This document shows, in pieces, positions 24,690 through 37,997 of a DNA stretch of 64,000 nt. The notes under the pieces are model-generated. The model was not told the DNA's origin and ran no database searches. It saw only the letters and a program-made list of their open reading frames with translations. The stretch's first letter is position 1. Each line of letters begins with the position of its first letter. Origin of the DNA: Rhynochetos jubatus (lineage: Eukaryota; Chordata; Aves; Eurypygiformes; Rhynochetidae). The position numbers and the translations under genes were made by a program. The stretch is taken from positions 11,616,664 through 11,680,663 of the forward strand of contig CM050653.1 of NCBI GenBank assembly GCA_027574665.1, in the 5' to 3' direction.

Positions 24690-24890
24690 TTCCAATCACA
24701 GAATGGTTTGGGATGGAAGGGACCTTCAAGATCATCCAGTTCCAACACCCCTGCCATGGGCAGGGACACCCTCCACTAGACCAGGTTGCTCCAAGCCTCA
24801 TCCAGCCTGGCCTCGAACACTTCCAGGGATGGGGCATCCACAGCTTCTCTGAGCAACCTGCTCCAGTGTCTCACCACCCTCTCAATCAAG
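24690..24890 (-). mobile_element. CR1 LINE 3'-end fragment
   Basis: On the + strand the fragment reads TCACAGAATGGTTTGGGATGG, AAGGGACCTTCAAGATCATC and so on through CCTGCCATGGGCAGGGACACC and CACTAGACCAGGTTGCTC to TCCAGTGTCTCACCACCCTC. This is the reverse complement of the canonical avian CR1 3' terminus. It is well preserved, so it is comparatively young, and only about 200 bp of the 3' end is retained, the usual 5'-truncated pattern. The similarity stops at about 24885. Confidence 0.92.
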
Positions 24891-27800
24891 ACAGAAGCCT
24901 TGACTCTCTAACGCTGGTGTTGAAATGAAGTGCCATTCACAGACACCTGGTCTTGTATCCTGGTTGCCATTCCTGCTGGAAGGCGGGACTCCACTCGCTC
25001 CAGCACTTGCTAACGATCTCACAGGCCATCCCACATTCAGGTTGCATACTTCAGATGGTGAAACAAAGATGTGGCAAGCATAACTTCCGTTTGACATGTG
25101 GAGTGTGGTGGCCAAAGCTGCAAGACACTCAGTATAGCGAGCTGGTACAGCACTGCTAGTCTGTATCGACGACAGTAAGACCCCGACCCCAGGGGACTTC
25201 AGACAACCCTGAAATAAAATGAGAAAATACAAAGGGCATTTTCCCCTTCGGTTCTAGATTTAAAACCATCAAGCCACAAAACCTGTAGAGCTGGAAAACT
25301 AACTTACAATTATGCACTAGCAAATTCAAGAATGCAGATGGGGTTGTGAGGCTGAGCTGTATTTAATTTCTGCCCACATGTCACTAGCTCTGGTGTGGTA
25401 TGTCATACCGAATTAAAAAAAAAAAAAAAAAATGGCAGCAGATTTCTACCTTTTTTCTATTGAAAAAGAAAGTAATCTTTCCCATGTTCTCGAGCACCCA
25501 TCTATGGAAATGCACAAATAAACAGTAAAATAATTATAACAGTAGTAGTCTTAAAATGATTCATTTATTTATGATGAATAAAACATGATGGAGAGCTGTC
25601 ATAAAAAAAAAGACAGATCTAATCTCCTAAGACACACAAGTGCATTTCCTGTTCATGTCAGTAAGAATAAACAGCCCTGTGCAAAACCCAATGAATTTAT
25701 TGGGGCTTAAGTGCCTCTGTCATATAAGAAAATAATTACCTATGATTACATGTTTCACATACAAAATGAAGGAGAGGAAAGGGGAAGAATGAGTAATGGC
25801 AGAAAACGCAACAAATATTCACAAAACTAGATTCAAATTCAGATTTTTTTTTTTTGTTAAGTTTTCAGGGATAAATGAAAAAACTAATATTCCCCTCTCT
25901 CCCCTCACCATAGGGAAGCTGCATAGAGCAGGGTCTTTCTGAAACAAAAAAATATTCAGAAAGACATTTCTATTAATTTGCCTTCAGCAAACAGGTGGTT
26001 TAACAGACATAAGGGGTTGCCTGTACCCTAAATTTTGTGGTATTTTATCCATTTTTAGGCTGTTACTTGTTTTCTTTATGGTTCAGTATGAAAAGAAACA
26101 ATCACACACAAAATGACAGAATGGGCAACAACTGGTTTTGTGCAGGACACATACGACCAATTCCATGCAATGGCAAAACAGCCAATTACCACATTTTGGA
26201 AATGCAGACAGGTGTTTAGCCTGCAAAGCACCTGAATTATCCTTCCAGGATGCTCAGCTTTGCTAGACCTCTCGTGACACCTGGCCTTCAGCTCGGGGCA
26301 CTACACATTAACTCAGCACCTATTAAGACAGTCTGGAGTTACTCAGCAAGGAATGGCAGAGGTCTACGAAGCTTCATCTGTGCCCTGTTCAGTGTCCAGA
26401 TAAAGTCCTTATAAATCACCCAAGAGAGATATATACAGCTGATTCCAGCCCAGAGAAAGGAACAGACCGGCCAATCTCTCTAGGTCAATCCAAACCCTAT
26501 TTCCTAAGAACATTAACAGTAAAGTCCCTTTCTGCAACCCCAACTTAATTGGTTTTGACCTAAGGACTTTAAACCTCAACAAAAAAGCACTTTTTCTATT
26601 ACTACTATAAATTCGCTGACTGGTGCACTATTCCTGTCAAAGGATCTCAGCAATACAGCTGTACACCGAGCAGTTGCTAAAGCCCACCTTCTCACAATGA
26701 GGAATTGCCACATCGCACACGGGAGAAAACACAGAATTGCAAAGATAAATACCGATGGCTCCAGTAACATTTTAGACCCATGTAAGGAGTAAGATGATTG
26801 CTGACTCTGAACATCTTTCGACAAGCAGTTCAATCTCAGAACACAGAATAAGGGCTTATTTTAATATATTCCACAGAAATAAAGTATTTCTTAAATTCAC
26901 AGTTAGCAAAGTCTCACTTCATTTGTGTAGGCTTGTTCCTAGCTGCGGGAAAACCAGGCTCCTGGTCTTAAGTGTGCTGATGTTCAGAAGAGCAGCTAAG
27001 AGAAAACCACCCTTTCTCAACAGACACACCCTGCATGTGACATCTGTATTAGCTCTGGTCACTTTAGGGATTAAAATCACTTTTCTACTCATTTGCAGCT
27101 CTTCGCAATGCAAAACCCAACACAAACTGAAAGCAGGAACTAGACTGTTTCTGGCTCATACATCATTAGACCCTGTTGGTTAAACTCCAGCTGCAGAGCT
27201 GCTACTCCTGGTTGCAGGATGTGAGCCATGAAAAAGATGGTCTCGCACCCAGCTTGTAGGGTTGGTGCTTCGGCGTCTGAAGACAGGGAAAACTGTTCAT
27301 AGATGATGCATATTTCAGCCAGAAGTCATTAAATGGCTTTGAGTAAGGAATGTCATTTGCAAAGAAGCATTATTCAGATTTTTGGACCCATATTAAGCAT
27401 TCCTTTAATCTTCAAAATTTCCCCAAAAGTGTTTCGGGTTTTGGTTTGGTGTTTTCTTTGTTTGTTTTTTCCACAATCTTATGTTCAATTTTTAGAAAAG
27501 ACCAACCAAGAAAGCACATTGGCCAGAATTCTCTATTGTGATGATAAATCAGTAACTATTAAAATAAGAAACTGAATGCACAGCTCTCTAGACACTGGTA
27601 TACAGTTCTGTGAATCTAAAGCCATCTGTTGTACGAAAGAAATACTTTATCAGATAATTAAACTTCTTACTCTGTGCTAGTAAGAGGAGAGTCAGTAAGA
27701 AATCAAATCCGGACTGATATCTGCAGGGACGTTTTCAAATATATACTTTCTGCAGAAAATTTATGTACTTATTACAGTTACAAAGGCTTGTGATTTCCCT

Positions 27801-28477
27801 AAGGACTTGAAAAGTTAAATTATTTCCCGCACTGCTTCTAGTTTCCATTATTTTTGACTGCTCCAAGAGAATAAACAGGTGACTTTGCTCATTGCTTCAA
27901 CACTGTTAGACTGACCAGAATTAATAAATAAAAAAAGGTTTAAGAAGAAAGAGCACAGGGACTGGCTTTAATTGGGATCACTACTTTCTGCAGAACTGAA
28001 GGAAGGCTGTAATTTAAGAAACGGCTTGAGAGGAAAGTACAAAGGAGTTGGGATCTGGCAGGCAAATGTGACACACATGTGGTGAGGCAGCCTGTCATCC
28101 ATCTTCCGAGATGGGGATCTCTTTGTTGTTCTGCTGGGGCGGTTCGTAGATGTCCAGCTTGCACCGTGCAAGACAAAACTGGTGCACATCTAACAGAAAG
28201 AGTTACGAACATAAGATCCAACAAGATGCAGGGATCAACCCTGCAAACAGGGATGTTCTTGGTTGTCAGGGTAACGTGATCACCCCAGACAACGCAGACG
28301 TCAGCAGGAATCTGCAGCACCCACTGGGTACCCAAGCACCGTCTTCCTGCTTCCCTCTTGCAATTAAGCCACAGCGGGATGTAGGCAACTGTTGCCAAGG
28401 TGTGGCTCAGTGTTTAACTGTATATTGGGAGTCCAAGAAAACCAAGAATCTGGGGGATGCTTAGAAAAGAGTCTTAC
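24891..28477. other. Unique sequence with homopolymers, no gene seen
   Basis: A18 lies at 25415-25432 and T12 at 25844-25855. I see no recognisable coding sequence or transposon. The 152-codon minus-strand frame at 27940-28398 has no domain. Confidence 0.4.
25415..25432 (+). repeat. Poly(A) tract, A18
   Basis: Uninterrupted A run; no recognisable insertion body. Confidence 0.9.
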
Positions 28478-28695
28478 TTGTGCTACCCGTGCAACTTTCC
28501 GACATAAATAAAATGTCAGCAGATAGCAGAAAAACAAAGTAGAACTATAAGGAACAATCCTTTTGTTAAATGCAGGAGTGTCCAGCAAGTGTGTCAGACC
28601 CAACGATACACAAAATACTACCATTATTTTCTTCTTCTCTAGGGTAACTCGTAACTTTGCTTTCATCGGATCAGATGCCCGCTGCGTACAATCTC
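28478..28695 (-). CDS. Candidate internal exon (72 codons), possible membrane segments, unidentified
   Basis: This is the longest well-bounded candidate exon in the window. On the minus strand the 3' splice site is strong (CGTGTTTACTTCTTAG), 218 nt follow with only one frame open, and the 5' splice site is CACAA/GTAAGA. Two bases complete an upstream codon, and the exon exits on a complete codon. The reading has a basic stretch (MKAKLRVTLEKKK), a hydrophobic segment (IMVVFCVSLGLTHLL) and a second one (TLFFCYLLTFYL) followed by CRKVARVAQ, which would suit two membrane helices. AT-rich DNA produces such F/L/I-rich reads by chance, and the open frame continues upstream for a total of 182 codons. 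A strong + strand 3' splice site (TTCTTCTTCTCTAG, ending at 28642) overlaps the candidate. No family is recognised. Confidence 0.33.
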
Positions 28696-31600
28696 CTAAG
28701 AAGTAAACACGAGTTTTGCAAGTTACCAAGGCTGCAGCCTGACCTCTGGGTAAGCACATTGACTTCTCCATCCAATCAACCCACTTCACATCACCACTCA
28801 GCCGCAAATACACTATTAGATATAGTGTACACACTATCAGAGATTCAGATATGCAATAGAACAAGTGATCAGATGAACGAGTTTTGCTTGTGTGCCATGC
28901 TAATGATCCCATAAAATAACTATAGTGAAGTCATATGCTGACTACAGCAAAAATGTGCCATTTTTGAGGCATTTTTACTAATGAAAGCAGTTACACTAAC
29001 AGTCACTGACGCCACAGCATTACCAATGTGTGTTGACGGATCACTCTTCTATTGCAGTTCACTTGGTGATTGGGGCAGATATTTCCCTGAAAACATTTTC
29101 AGAAAGCTATCCAGCTGAACAGAATTCCAATGGAGTAGAAAACATTAAATATTCTGAATTTTGAATATTAGAGCTGATGAGAACAGCCCCGTGGTTTTTT
29201 TAATCTTACTCTAAGTCATCACTGTTACTTTCTTTAAAGAATACCTTCCTTAAAAAAAAATAATAATAATTTAAACCACTTTGTTTAAATCCCTTGAGGT
29301 AAGACCAGCTCTTTAGCACTATGCAGTGATTGAAAACATTCATTCACACATTAGTGACTGTGCAGGAGAAAAAATAATATGATTTTGAAAAAACGTTCAT
29401 GTAAAACTACATTTATTTTTTCATTGTTCTGACATTAGAGGAAAACTTATACTCAGCAATGATTATTATGAGAGGGAGATTGTTTCTTTTTTTTTCTAAA
29501 AAGGAGCAAGACCTAAGGAAAAAAAGGTGGAAAACATCACTCTCCATTTCCAGAGTAGCAAACTGTACAATCAGTGTAGGCTGAAATCTATTCTTTTACT
29601 CCCAGCAATGACTGGAACCTATTTGCAGCCAATCTTGCAACACAGCCTTTCCCCAGCTGGTGAAAGATCCTGCTTCTCCACACCTGAAGCCCAAGAAACT
29701 TAATTGTGCTTGTCTTTCCCTGTTTCCTCCCTTGATACATCACAAGCTGGCCAGTCTGCTTCAGCACTAATAGGTCATATACACCAAATGACATATGCAA
29801 GTCTTTCCACGCTAATTACACAGTCAGTACCAAGATGCCAGTGAACGGTCTCTGTTTTACTTGAAACAGAGTTGGTGCTGCTAGCAAAAATACCTGCTTT
29901 ATATCCATAAACACACATATACATTCACCCCACGCACCCTTGTGACCACTGTGTACCTACACAGCGCATATTATCCATCTACAAAGAAAGAGACTTTTCA
30001 AGTTACAACCTGAAACGTCTATTAGCAAAATGCAGGAAACCAGTGACATGAAGCATCATACAGCCATACCCTCAGCTAATAGCTTGCTTTGCCTAATTTA
30101 CAGATTGTTAACAATCTCTTGTTCGCTTCATCAATACGGGAACAGCCTATTTAGGCACATTTCCCACATTTCGGCAGAAAATGCTTCTTGCTCTCCCGGT
30201 ACCATGTACATCCCTCCCCACATCGACTCAGCAGTCTCTCTCCCTCCAAGTCACAGGCCTGCGAGCTGCTGCCTGAAACCCCCCCGGGTTTCATTAGCGC
30301 TGCTGCAGAATTAAGCTCAGCAGGCTCAGCCACGAATCATCGCCGGGGTGAAGGTGCGACTCAGGTAACAAATGTAAGTTACAAAGAATAACATTCAGTT
30401 TGTGGTTTGTATCAATCATCCTACGGATGAAAGACAAATAATACAAGAAATAGTTTTAATATATCTTTTGCATGTTTCTTGTTAAAGAGCTTTTAACATC
30501 TCTTGTAATTACTGCTCACCCTGTGATCAAAACTGCCGACCAATCTCAGGTAGGGCCAAGCATCTTTTAATTAAGTTTAGACATCATATTGTTTTCAATT
30601 CTGACTAACATCAGACAGGAAAAGCAGCTCAACACCTTTCCTTAGAGGAGCTCTGCCATCACCTGGCACAAGGCAGGTGGGGATTACGGACAACGTGAAC
30701 CTTAAACTAACACGAAAGCAGAGTCGGATCTAAGATGTTACAGTTCATATTAACTTCTTCATAGGAAAAAAAAAAAGTGGAGTCAAAATTTGATAAAGTT
30801 AATTCCTTGACTGGGAGTTTTGATGAACTTCCCTGAAGTCGTTTGTTTTTCCTTACTGTTCCATCCGAGGATGCTGAATTTTATCTGTAGGCTGCCTCAG
30901 TGTAAGCATGTAAGCAACTAGCTCAGGAAACTGTATAGGTGATTTCAATATTCATTTGTGAGCAAGGTCATGTCGTCTCTTCCTGAACTCTTAGACACTG
31001 ACTTTCCCAATATGAATGCACAGGTTATAACAGAAATTCACTGAAGTCAAAGCACTGGCAGCTAGACATATTAGAAGGAATCAGCTAGTTACGCAGCTCA
31101 TACACAATCAGTGATGCAATGATTTTTGTGAATCTTAACGTAAAACTCACAGGCTTTAGTAGGATAAGTAGCCTACTGCAGAAGGGCATCTATTTGTAAC
31201 TCAGAAGTAAAAAATAAGTTTGATAAGCTTGCACCAACATAACTCAGGCCAGGATTAGCATAAATATATCTAATACTGATTTAAAAAGTATCTACCATCA
31301 AATCTTCATTTGCATCAGTCTTCACTAATGTGCTCACATGAATTCCGATTCCTCTGGGTATTATAAGTAACTGTCCTCAACTGTCAAATTTATTATGCTT
31401 TCAATTAACAAATGGGCCTAGCGAAGTGGTGGCAGTGAGCCTTTGTATGTTTGTTACTAGGTGCAGAAGGGTTTTAGCTGGAGAGCTCTAAGGGCAGCAG
31501 GGACTGGCCACTGCACTGGCTTGGGGTTGTGGTTTAATTCCATAGCCAATCCCTCCTCCTCCTACTCACCAGGTCTTTCTCTCTCCACTGTGGAGTACGC

Positions 31601-33141
31601 ACCTCCCTGGTTTTGCTGATTCTTGACCGCTTAAAGCTTCTCCTTTCCCTATTAAAACCTCGAGAGCTAAAAGTTAATTATCAACCATTTATCTCAGTGA
31701 CATGCAGTGGTTTTTATGTATGCATTCAAGTATGTCTGTATAACACTCCAGGATCAAGGATGATCTCTGCCTCCCCCTTTCAAACACAAAAATAATCAAT
31801 GTAAATGCTTTAATAGTAATGCCACAGCCACTCATCATCCCTGAACTTAAAACTAAGATCTCTGCTTTGAAGAGAGGATAGGTTAAATGACAGTACCGGC
31901 CCCCTCAGCAATTATGTCCCTTTTATGGCAAGTTTTCTGGTATACAACAGCTGGTTTTATTATTATTAATGCTGCACATTGACTACAAAAAAATCTGACC
32001 TGAATGGGATAAAATCAAACCAGCTGTTTCATCTCCTTTCATCTACCCACATCTCAAAGGGGGCTTTGTGCACCATTGGTTTCCACCGAAGAGCTGAAAA
32101 ATCACATGTCACAACAGGGGCCCGATGTATATGGGTCATCTAATAACCAGCAATCCAGAGCCCCGCCGATGGAAATCTCTGCCCAGCCAATCCTCCCCTG
32201 TTTAATCTCACCAGGCTGAAGTGGGGCGGCGGAAAACAATGAGCACTCGCTCTACTTGATTTCTCTCGTGAATAAAGAAACGAGACAGCCAGTGTCTTCG
32301 GTTATGGAACCTGCCCTGAAAGTCCAGATGAGCTAGGGGGAAAGGGTTTCAGTCCCCAAAATTAGAAAAACAAAGCCCAGACAGTAACTTCGATTCAATA
32401 CATTGCTTCTGCACACACAGTATAGGAATTCCTCCTTTTCCACGGCACAGTGACTTCTCCCAGCCCTCTCCCTCCCAGCCTCCCTAGTTACCTTGGTTTT
32501 GCATACCATTCTCCTGTCACCAAATGAGATACATCAGTACTGCCCACCAACCCAAGCTGGCAAAAGCTCAAAAATGGAACATTTTAATTACAGAGCTCTC
32601 TTATTTTCACTTGCAAAGAATAATTAGTGAGAAAAAGAAGCCCACAGAAAACCCCAAAACACCTCACAGCCACTCCATGAACTTCACTGAGGTTCACCCA
32701 TAGCTCCTATTTAATGATCTCAGACGTGATTACTGGTAAAGCCTGGAACCAGAACAATTCGATTTTCCAGAAAGACATTAACTACAAACTTAGCTCACTA
32801 AGATACTGCAATGGTTAATTAGTGCAGCTTTGATTTGAGATCACATTGCCAGTACCAGAGGATTACACATGTAAAGGATGTTTTAAAGTGTTATTTAGCC
32901 ATGGCTCCAACATGGCTGACTCTTTTCAGGCTTCTCAAACACCAGTAATTACACTTTAATGAAAAGCCATTCGATACACCAGTTTTTGTAGCCTGGAAAA
33001 AATTAATCATTCAAACAGATGTGTATTTCCAACAGCAATAACTATTACACTAAGATGCAAAAACACGCATGAGCAGCATTATGCACACTGCTGCATCTCC
33101 TAGATTTTAAGGTGTCGCTATAACAATTAACAATATGGTAC
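28696..33141. other. Unique AT-rich sequence, no gene seen
   Basis: There is no transposon body. Part of the stretch (32780-33060) is AT-rich with balanced composition and no simple repeats and could be a conserved element, but this cannot be judged without alignment. Confidence 0.4.
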
Positions 33142-33195
33142 CTCATACGTCCTTCCGTGAGCTAAGGAATCAGTCAACTTTGTAACGAAGCACAG
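33142..33195 (-). CDS. Candidate 18-codon internal exon (phase 0-0)
   Basis: The minus-strand 3' splice site GGCTGTCTGCAATTAACAG is followed by 54 open nucleotides reading LCFVTKLTDSLAHGRTYE, then TATGAG/GTACCA. Entry and exit are both in phase 0, which is compatible with the exit phase of the candidate exon at 37512-37688. It is short, the donor is only moderate, and no family is recognised. Confidence 0.18.
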
Positions 33196-36100
33196 CTGTT
33201 AATTGCAGACAGCCAGTGCACCAGCAGCTGCAGGCAACACGGACCCCATGGCAAACCCAGCGCCGCCAGCTGGCTCCCTGCTCCCATCCGGCTCCAGTGG
33301 GACTGGCCAGGTGTCGGTGGCTTTCCGCTGCACGTGGGTGCAACGGAGCCCAGCAGAAAGGAGGCGACTTTAATCGGGCACAGGGTCAGTATCCCCAAAA
33401 CCATGCAGGAGTGAAGAGCCTGGAGGGAAGTGGTGGGATACTGAAGCACAAACACCCAGAAGGTGGTGAGGAATTAGCATCAAGAGTAAATCCCGCATCA
33501 AAATCCTCTCCTCTCCATCCCACGACACAACAGCAGGGAACCGTGCAGTGCTGCAACACAGCATTTCCCTGTGCACAGAAAAGCACCTAGCGAAAAATGT
33601 TCCTGTAAAACTTTTATTGTGCTGCCCCAAGCCTTGCCGCCAGGGCTGTTCCGTGTTCTGTTCGGATCGGAGGGCAGGATTTTCCTCCCTCCCCTCCCCA
33701 CCAAAGTGTCACAGTGCAAAAGCTTTACTCAGAGTTAACAACGGGACACGCTCACCCGCACATGAAGAAGATTGCTCTCTCACCATTACACCCATGAGAG
33801 AACCACATCCTTGTTAACTAGCATTATTTACATAAAAAGGGATGTTGGTAGCCAGTTGGCTTCCTACAACTGGTTTTCAACTAAGAGGCCTGCCACAGGG
33901 CAGTGCGGAACTTCACATTGCTCCGGTTCCCTGCGTTCCAGGGCTGAAAGTACCGGAAGGCCTGCTCACACTTTGGGTGATGTCGGCATCAAGAGTGCCC
34001 TTAACAGGATCAAGTTGGAGCACAACAGTATTCAGGCTTTTAATTAAAATATTTAATGCGTGAGATATTGTGCTATTTTATCAGTTGCAGCACTTCTACA
34101 GAGTCTCCCAAGCTTAGTGTTAACGGTTCAAATAATAATTACAAAAAATAACTAATTTGGAGAAATGACATAATAAACATTATGAACTACTTCTTTGGGA
34201 TACTTCTAATACACTGCAAAGATTAATCCCTGAGTAGGGAAAAAACAAAGCAAAGCAAACCGCTCACACAACCCCGTTGGAGTAATTCATCCGCAGTAAC
34301 CATTCTTTGCAGAATCAAGGATTTAGTGTTACATCCCATGGTGTTCTAGTAAAGCCTTGGAGACAGCAGAAACTCTCTATAATACATGTTGTTACAAAAA
34401 TTTCCATACTCTAACTAGGAAAAACAAATAAAAAACTAGTTGTGAGCAACAGATTTGAATTTAATCTAACTAGCCATAAATTTGCATCTGACTGTTCAAA
34501 ACCACCTCTTTAGCGTTACGTAGACAATGAAGGTGTGTGATAAACCACAACCATACCGGAATACAGAATTAGAAATGAAAACATTTCACAGTATCACGAA
34601 GAGCCGCTGAAGTTTTGATGATGGATATAAAGATAACAGTAAACAATTTCAAACTTGGCAGAACAACTCAACGCAGTGTTATGGAGATTAAACACTTGGA
34701 AACGTATCTGCGCATACCTGTACTCCCACGTAACAAAAATAAAACCAGAGATGAAAATTTCTAACGTGCAATGTTTTCACCTGCTATTTTTATCTTACAC
34801 GCTGTGAAAGCATCAAGGACAAAAGAGATGGTCCCTCTTCTGAAGGCAATACCATTAAAAAGCTAGATTTTCATAGCTCTAATACAGTCTTACAGGGGTA
34901 TATAATCCAACAAGCTATGTGCAGACTCATTTCCCCCTAACTTTCTCAAATCCGAGCTATAGGCATAGGAAATGGGGATTACAGATCAAGACAGGCACGA
35001 GCTTCTGCTGCAAACAGGTGGGCAGAGGCAACCAGTGATCCCCAGATTCCAGCCCCAAAGGTGGCCTCCAACAACATGCAGCCGCCAGTGTCCTCTGCAA
35101 TCCTCTATGCAAATATAACGAGCAGGGGAAATGTGAGTCATGGTGTGCCTGCGAGGTCAGCAGTGCATCCGCCTTGGCTACTGCTGGCCATCCACACCCG
35201 AGCTGTACGCCCCGCCATCGGACTGGCCATGGAGGAGCCAGGTCGCCTCTGGGTGCCAGCCCCTGCCCCACGATGCATGCCGAGGCAGAGGTGCATCACC
35301 CTTGGCAGGCACCTACTGCTCTCCAGGGAGTATAAACAGAGCCAGAACCCCCAGTTCGGATTGAGGCGCCTCAAATTGGCCATCTCAGTGGAGGCGGATG
35401 AGTCCTGCTCCTCACCTCTGAGTCACGCTTCCGCCCCGGTTCTTCACCTGAGGCTGCACAACTAGGTAACACCCACGGGCAGGAGTTAAAATTGCATCCT
35501 GGCCAAGAGCAATCTGTGAAGCGGAGGATACAAAATTTGACAGTTTTATCATAAATAGCCCTTAGGCCTTCTAAGAAGCCATGCAGGGAAAACAATTACT
35601 ACCAGATAGCTGTGTGTTTTAATGGGAGTGCAAATCTCCCCTGAAAGATAACTTCAAAATGACATTGTAGGGATATGTTTATTGCTCCTCAGTGATAAAA
35701 AGAAAACTATCACTTCATTTGACTGCCAGGGCTGAAACCTCTATCAAAGCACCAAAGCTGCGACCCCCCTGGTTTACACAGCACCGCCAGCCCCACTGCT
35801 AACGCCGCATTAGCTCTGCATGTCTAAGAGAAGTATAAGTCATGCTAAAAATTGCTTTGGTGACCAAAATAAGATGATACTTGAAGCTGCAGAGAGAACG
35901 CATTTCTGTTGTAACGATTTTCTGCTGTCATTTTAGCAGACTATAAATAGATTTAAAAATATTTACCGAAGGCCAAATTCTGCAGAGCTGAATTTACCCA
36001 GCAGCGTTACATAAGAAAGGACTGCGGAACGGAGCACTGAATGGGGCTGATAATACAGCTCTGGAAATAATATATTCAGTTTTCAGGCATTCCACCTGTT

Positions 36101-37511
36101 TTATTTTTCCTCAGCTTCTTAAATCCATAAGCTTGCACTGATATTTTTCTCTTCAAACAGTATCCACAAATCCCTAGTATCTGATGATGGTGAGTTGGAC
36201 GGAACACTGGCACATCCGGCCCCTTTATGCCAGTCTTCCTTCCTGGCCCAAAAAAAGTTTCCCTATAAACTCAACCCAAATTACAGAAGGGCAGATTTAA
36301 TGGAAATCTCCTTTAAAGATGACAAATTCAAATCTCTCTGAAATACTTCTATCATTGTCACTTAATTTCACTGAAAAGATTTACAGTAATTGAAATATTT
36401 TGGTAGGTACAATGGATCAGCAATGTGCAACACGAAACAGACCATTTGGGTCAGATGTTCTGCTAGCTGCCCCCCTCCTGCCTGGGGTCCCACAACCCTG
36501 CTCCCGAGGCTGCTAACAGAAACTCTTGAATTTATCCTGCGTATTCAGGCACAGTAAAGTCAGTGGCACTGACTTGTAGACCCCATTTTATTCTTAAACG
36601 GGGACAGCCCTTGCTTTTAGGCCTACAACCAAGCATACTGCAATTTCTTTACTATAACAATGATAGAATATATCCAAAGGCAGCAGAAAGCAAGATAGCA
36701 ACAGTAACTCCATGGTATATGCGTTTTTCTCAAAGCACAGGGAAGTTTTTCCTCACTCACTCAGTGTCCCACCAGAAGACATGTTCAACAGCATGTGTGG
36801 GAACAGTCTCCAAAGCCAGAGGAAAACAGAAACAAGACCCTCACCAGGAACTTTCCCCTCTACTACTCCTACCTCCGCACAGTAAGGGACCAGGGCAAGC
36901 AGCCAGGCAAGGCCTCACAGCAACAAAACTTCCCCAAGGCACACGATCCAAGACCCCATTCCTGGGAGCTCCACAGGGACCCACAGCGTTTGCTAGCCAC
37001 ATCCACCTCCCCTGCAAAGCCACACTTGTCACCAACAGAGGAGGAGGGATGCTCCAAGCCTCAGTTCTAGGAGTAGTAGTTCTAATTCTCATCCAAAAAA
37101 TCTCATTGAAACCTCAATGATGTTGTCAAACCACCATGCTCTGCTTGCCTACACGGCAGAACTTCCACGCTGCTCTCCATTACCTACCCTAAACGGCGAC
37201 GCGTTACGCCCAAACCCTTCTGGTTTATGCCTTCAGGCAGAACAGTGTTTGACTGAGAGGGCTCGAACGTTCATCCTTGCCTCAGCCCTGGCAACAGTAA
37301 GTGAAACGCTGAAGTGCAAACGCCCATCTTGAGACAACCCGGTTTATGGGGTTTGCCTCGAACAGATGAACACCTAGCCTTTGGAGTGCCATTCCAGCCA
37401 GTGGTATATCAAGGCCAGATGATGCAGGGAATATAATAAAAACCAGAAAGTATTTTTAAATTGCTGTTTCACACAACAGCCTATTGAAAGAGGATATAAA
37501 GTCTGACTCAC
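33196..37511. other. Unique sequence with GC-richer patches, no recognised gene
   Basis: GC-richer blocks at 33200-33560 and 35050-35450 have several overlapping frames (134 codons at 35061-35465 +). A 185-codon + frame at 36563-37120 is P/Q/G-rich in its second half. None shows a domain, and overlapping frames on both strands point to low stop density, not to genes. A short direct CR1-like echo at about 33880-33920 was too weak to call. Confidence 0.35.
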
Positions 37512-37688
37512 TGTAATCTTCATACATTTAATGGTTTTTTCCACACTCCAGTTGGGCTCCATACCAACAGGAAGAAGGTTATTTTCCTCAGTGAAGATCA
37601 TTAACAATTCATCTGCAGCAGTTTCTGCCATATGTGGCTTGTCAGCTGACTGCCTTGATCTGTTAACCAGTCTAGTGGTGGGCTTCTT
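37512..37688 (-). CDS. Candidate internal exon (59 codons, phase 0-0), unidentified protein
   Basis: On the minus strand a 3' splice site (TTTGCTCCTCATTTAAGCTAG) is followed by 177 nt with an uninterrupted 59-codon frame and then a consensus-like 5' splice site, ATTACA/GTGAGT. The reading looks like a soluble, charged protein: a basic start (KKPTTRLVNRSRQ), then MAETAADELLMIFTEENN, then GMEPNWSVEKTIKCMKIT. The codon just upstream of the exon is a stop (TAG, part of the acceptor), as expected at an exon edge. The phase is compatible with the candidate exon at 33142-33195. The mixed acidic and basic composition is less typical of random AT-rich DNA than the other candidates. I do not recognise the protein. 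Confidence 0.38.
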
Positions 37689-37860
37689 CTAGCTTAAATG
37701 AGGAGCAAATTATTCTACGCTTTTAATAATATTACAGAGAACGATACTAAAGTCATCTGCTGTGACAGAAATGTTGCTTTTATTCAGAAACGTGGTTGTT
37801 TAATCATCCTCTACCTAAATGTGTTGCTCACTTTTTTCCCTTTCTCCTCTATGCTTGCAG

Positions 37861-37997
37861 GGGAAGAAGGAGATGTGGGAGGACATTTGCAAGACATAAA
37901 AAGCTTCAGAAATTTCCAATTGGTACCATGCACTGATAAACCCTTGTTTCAATTGGCTAGAAAACAAGGCAAGATAGAAACGGGGGAAAATTTGTAG
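37861..37997 (+). CDS. Candidate + strand terminal exon, unidentified
   Basis: The 3' splice site just before it is among the best in the window: a long pyrimidine run, CTTTTTTCCCTTTCTCCTC, then TATGCTTGCAG. The open frame that follows starts EEGDVGGHLQDIKSF and continues for 44 codons to TAG at 37995-37997. I see no close AATAAA on the + strand downstream and no convincing upstream + strand exons. It lies only 170 bases from a minus-strand candidate exon, so at least one of the two is likely to be a decoy. Confidence 0.2.

Noticed and set aside
31500..31600. TTGTGGTTTAATTCC resembling a reversed LTR terminus
   Set aside because: Match limited to about a dozen bases with no following LTR sequence.
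33836..34050. Reading GLPQGSAELHIAPVP, reminiscent of the CR1 reverse transcriptase SGVPQGS block
   Set aside because: Flanking residues and DNA do not follow CR1, so the likeness is too short to support.
34700..34830. Minus-strand acceptor CTTTTGTCCTTGATGCTTTCACAG with downstream donors
   Set aside because: All three frames contain stops before the good donor; only a 21-nt microexon would remain.
36563..37120. 185-codon + strand open frame
   Set aside because: No domain; overlapping open frames on both strands and P/Q-rich translation point to chance low stop density.
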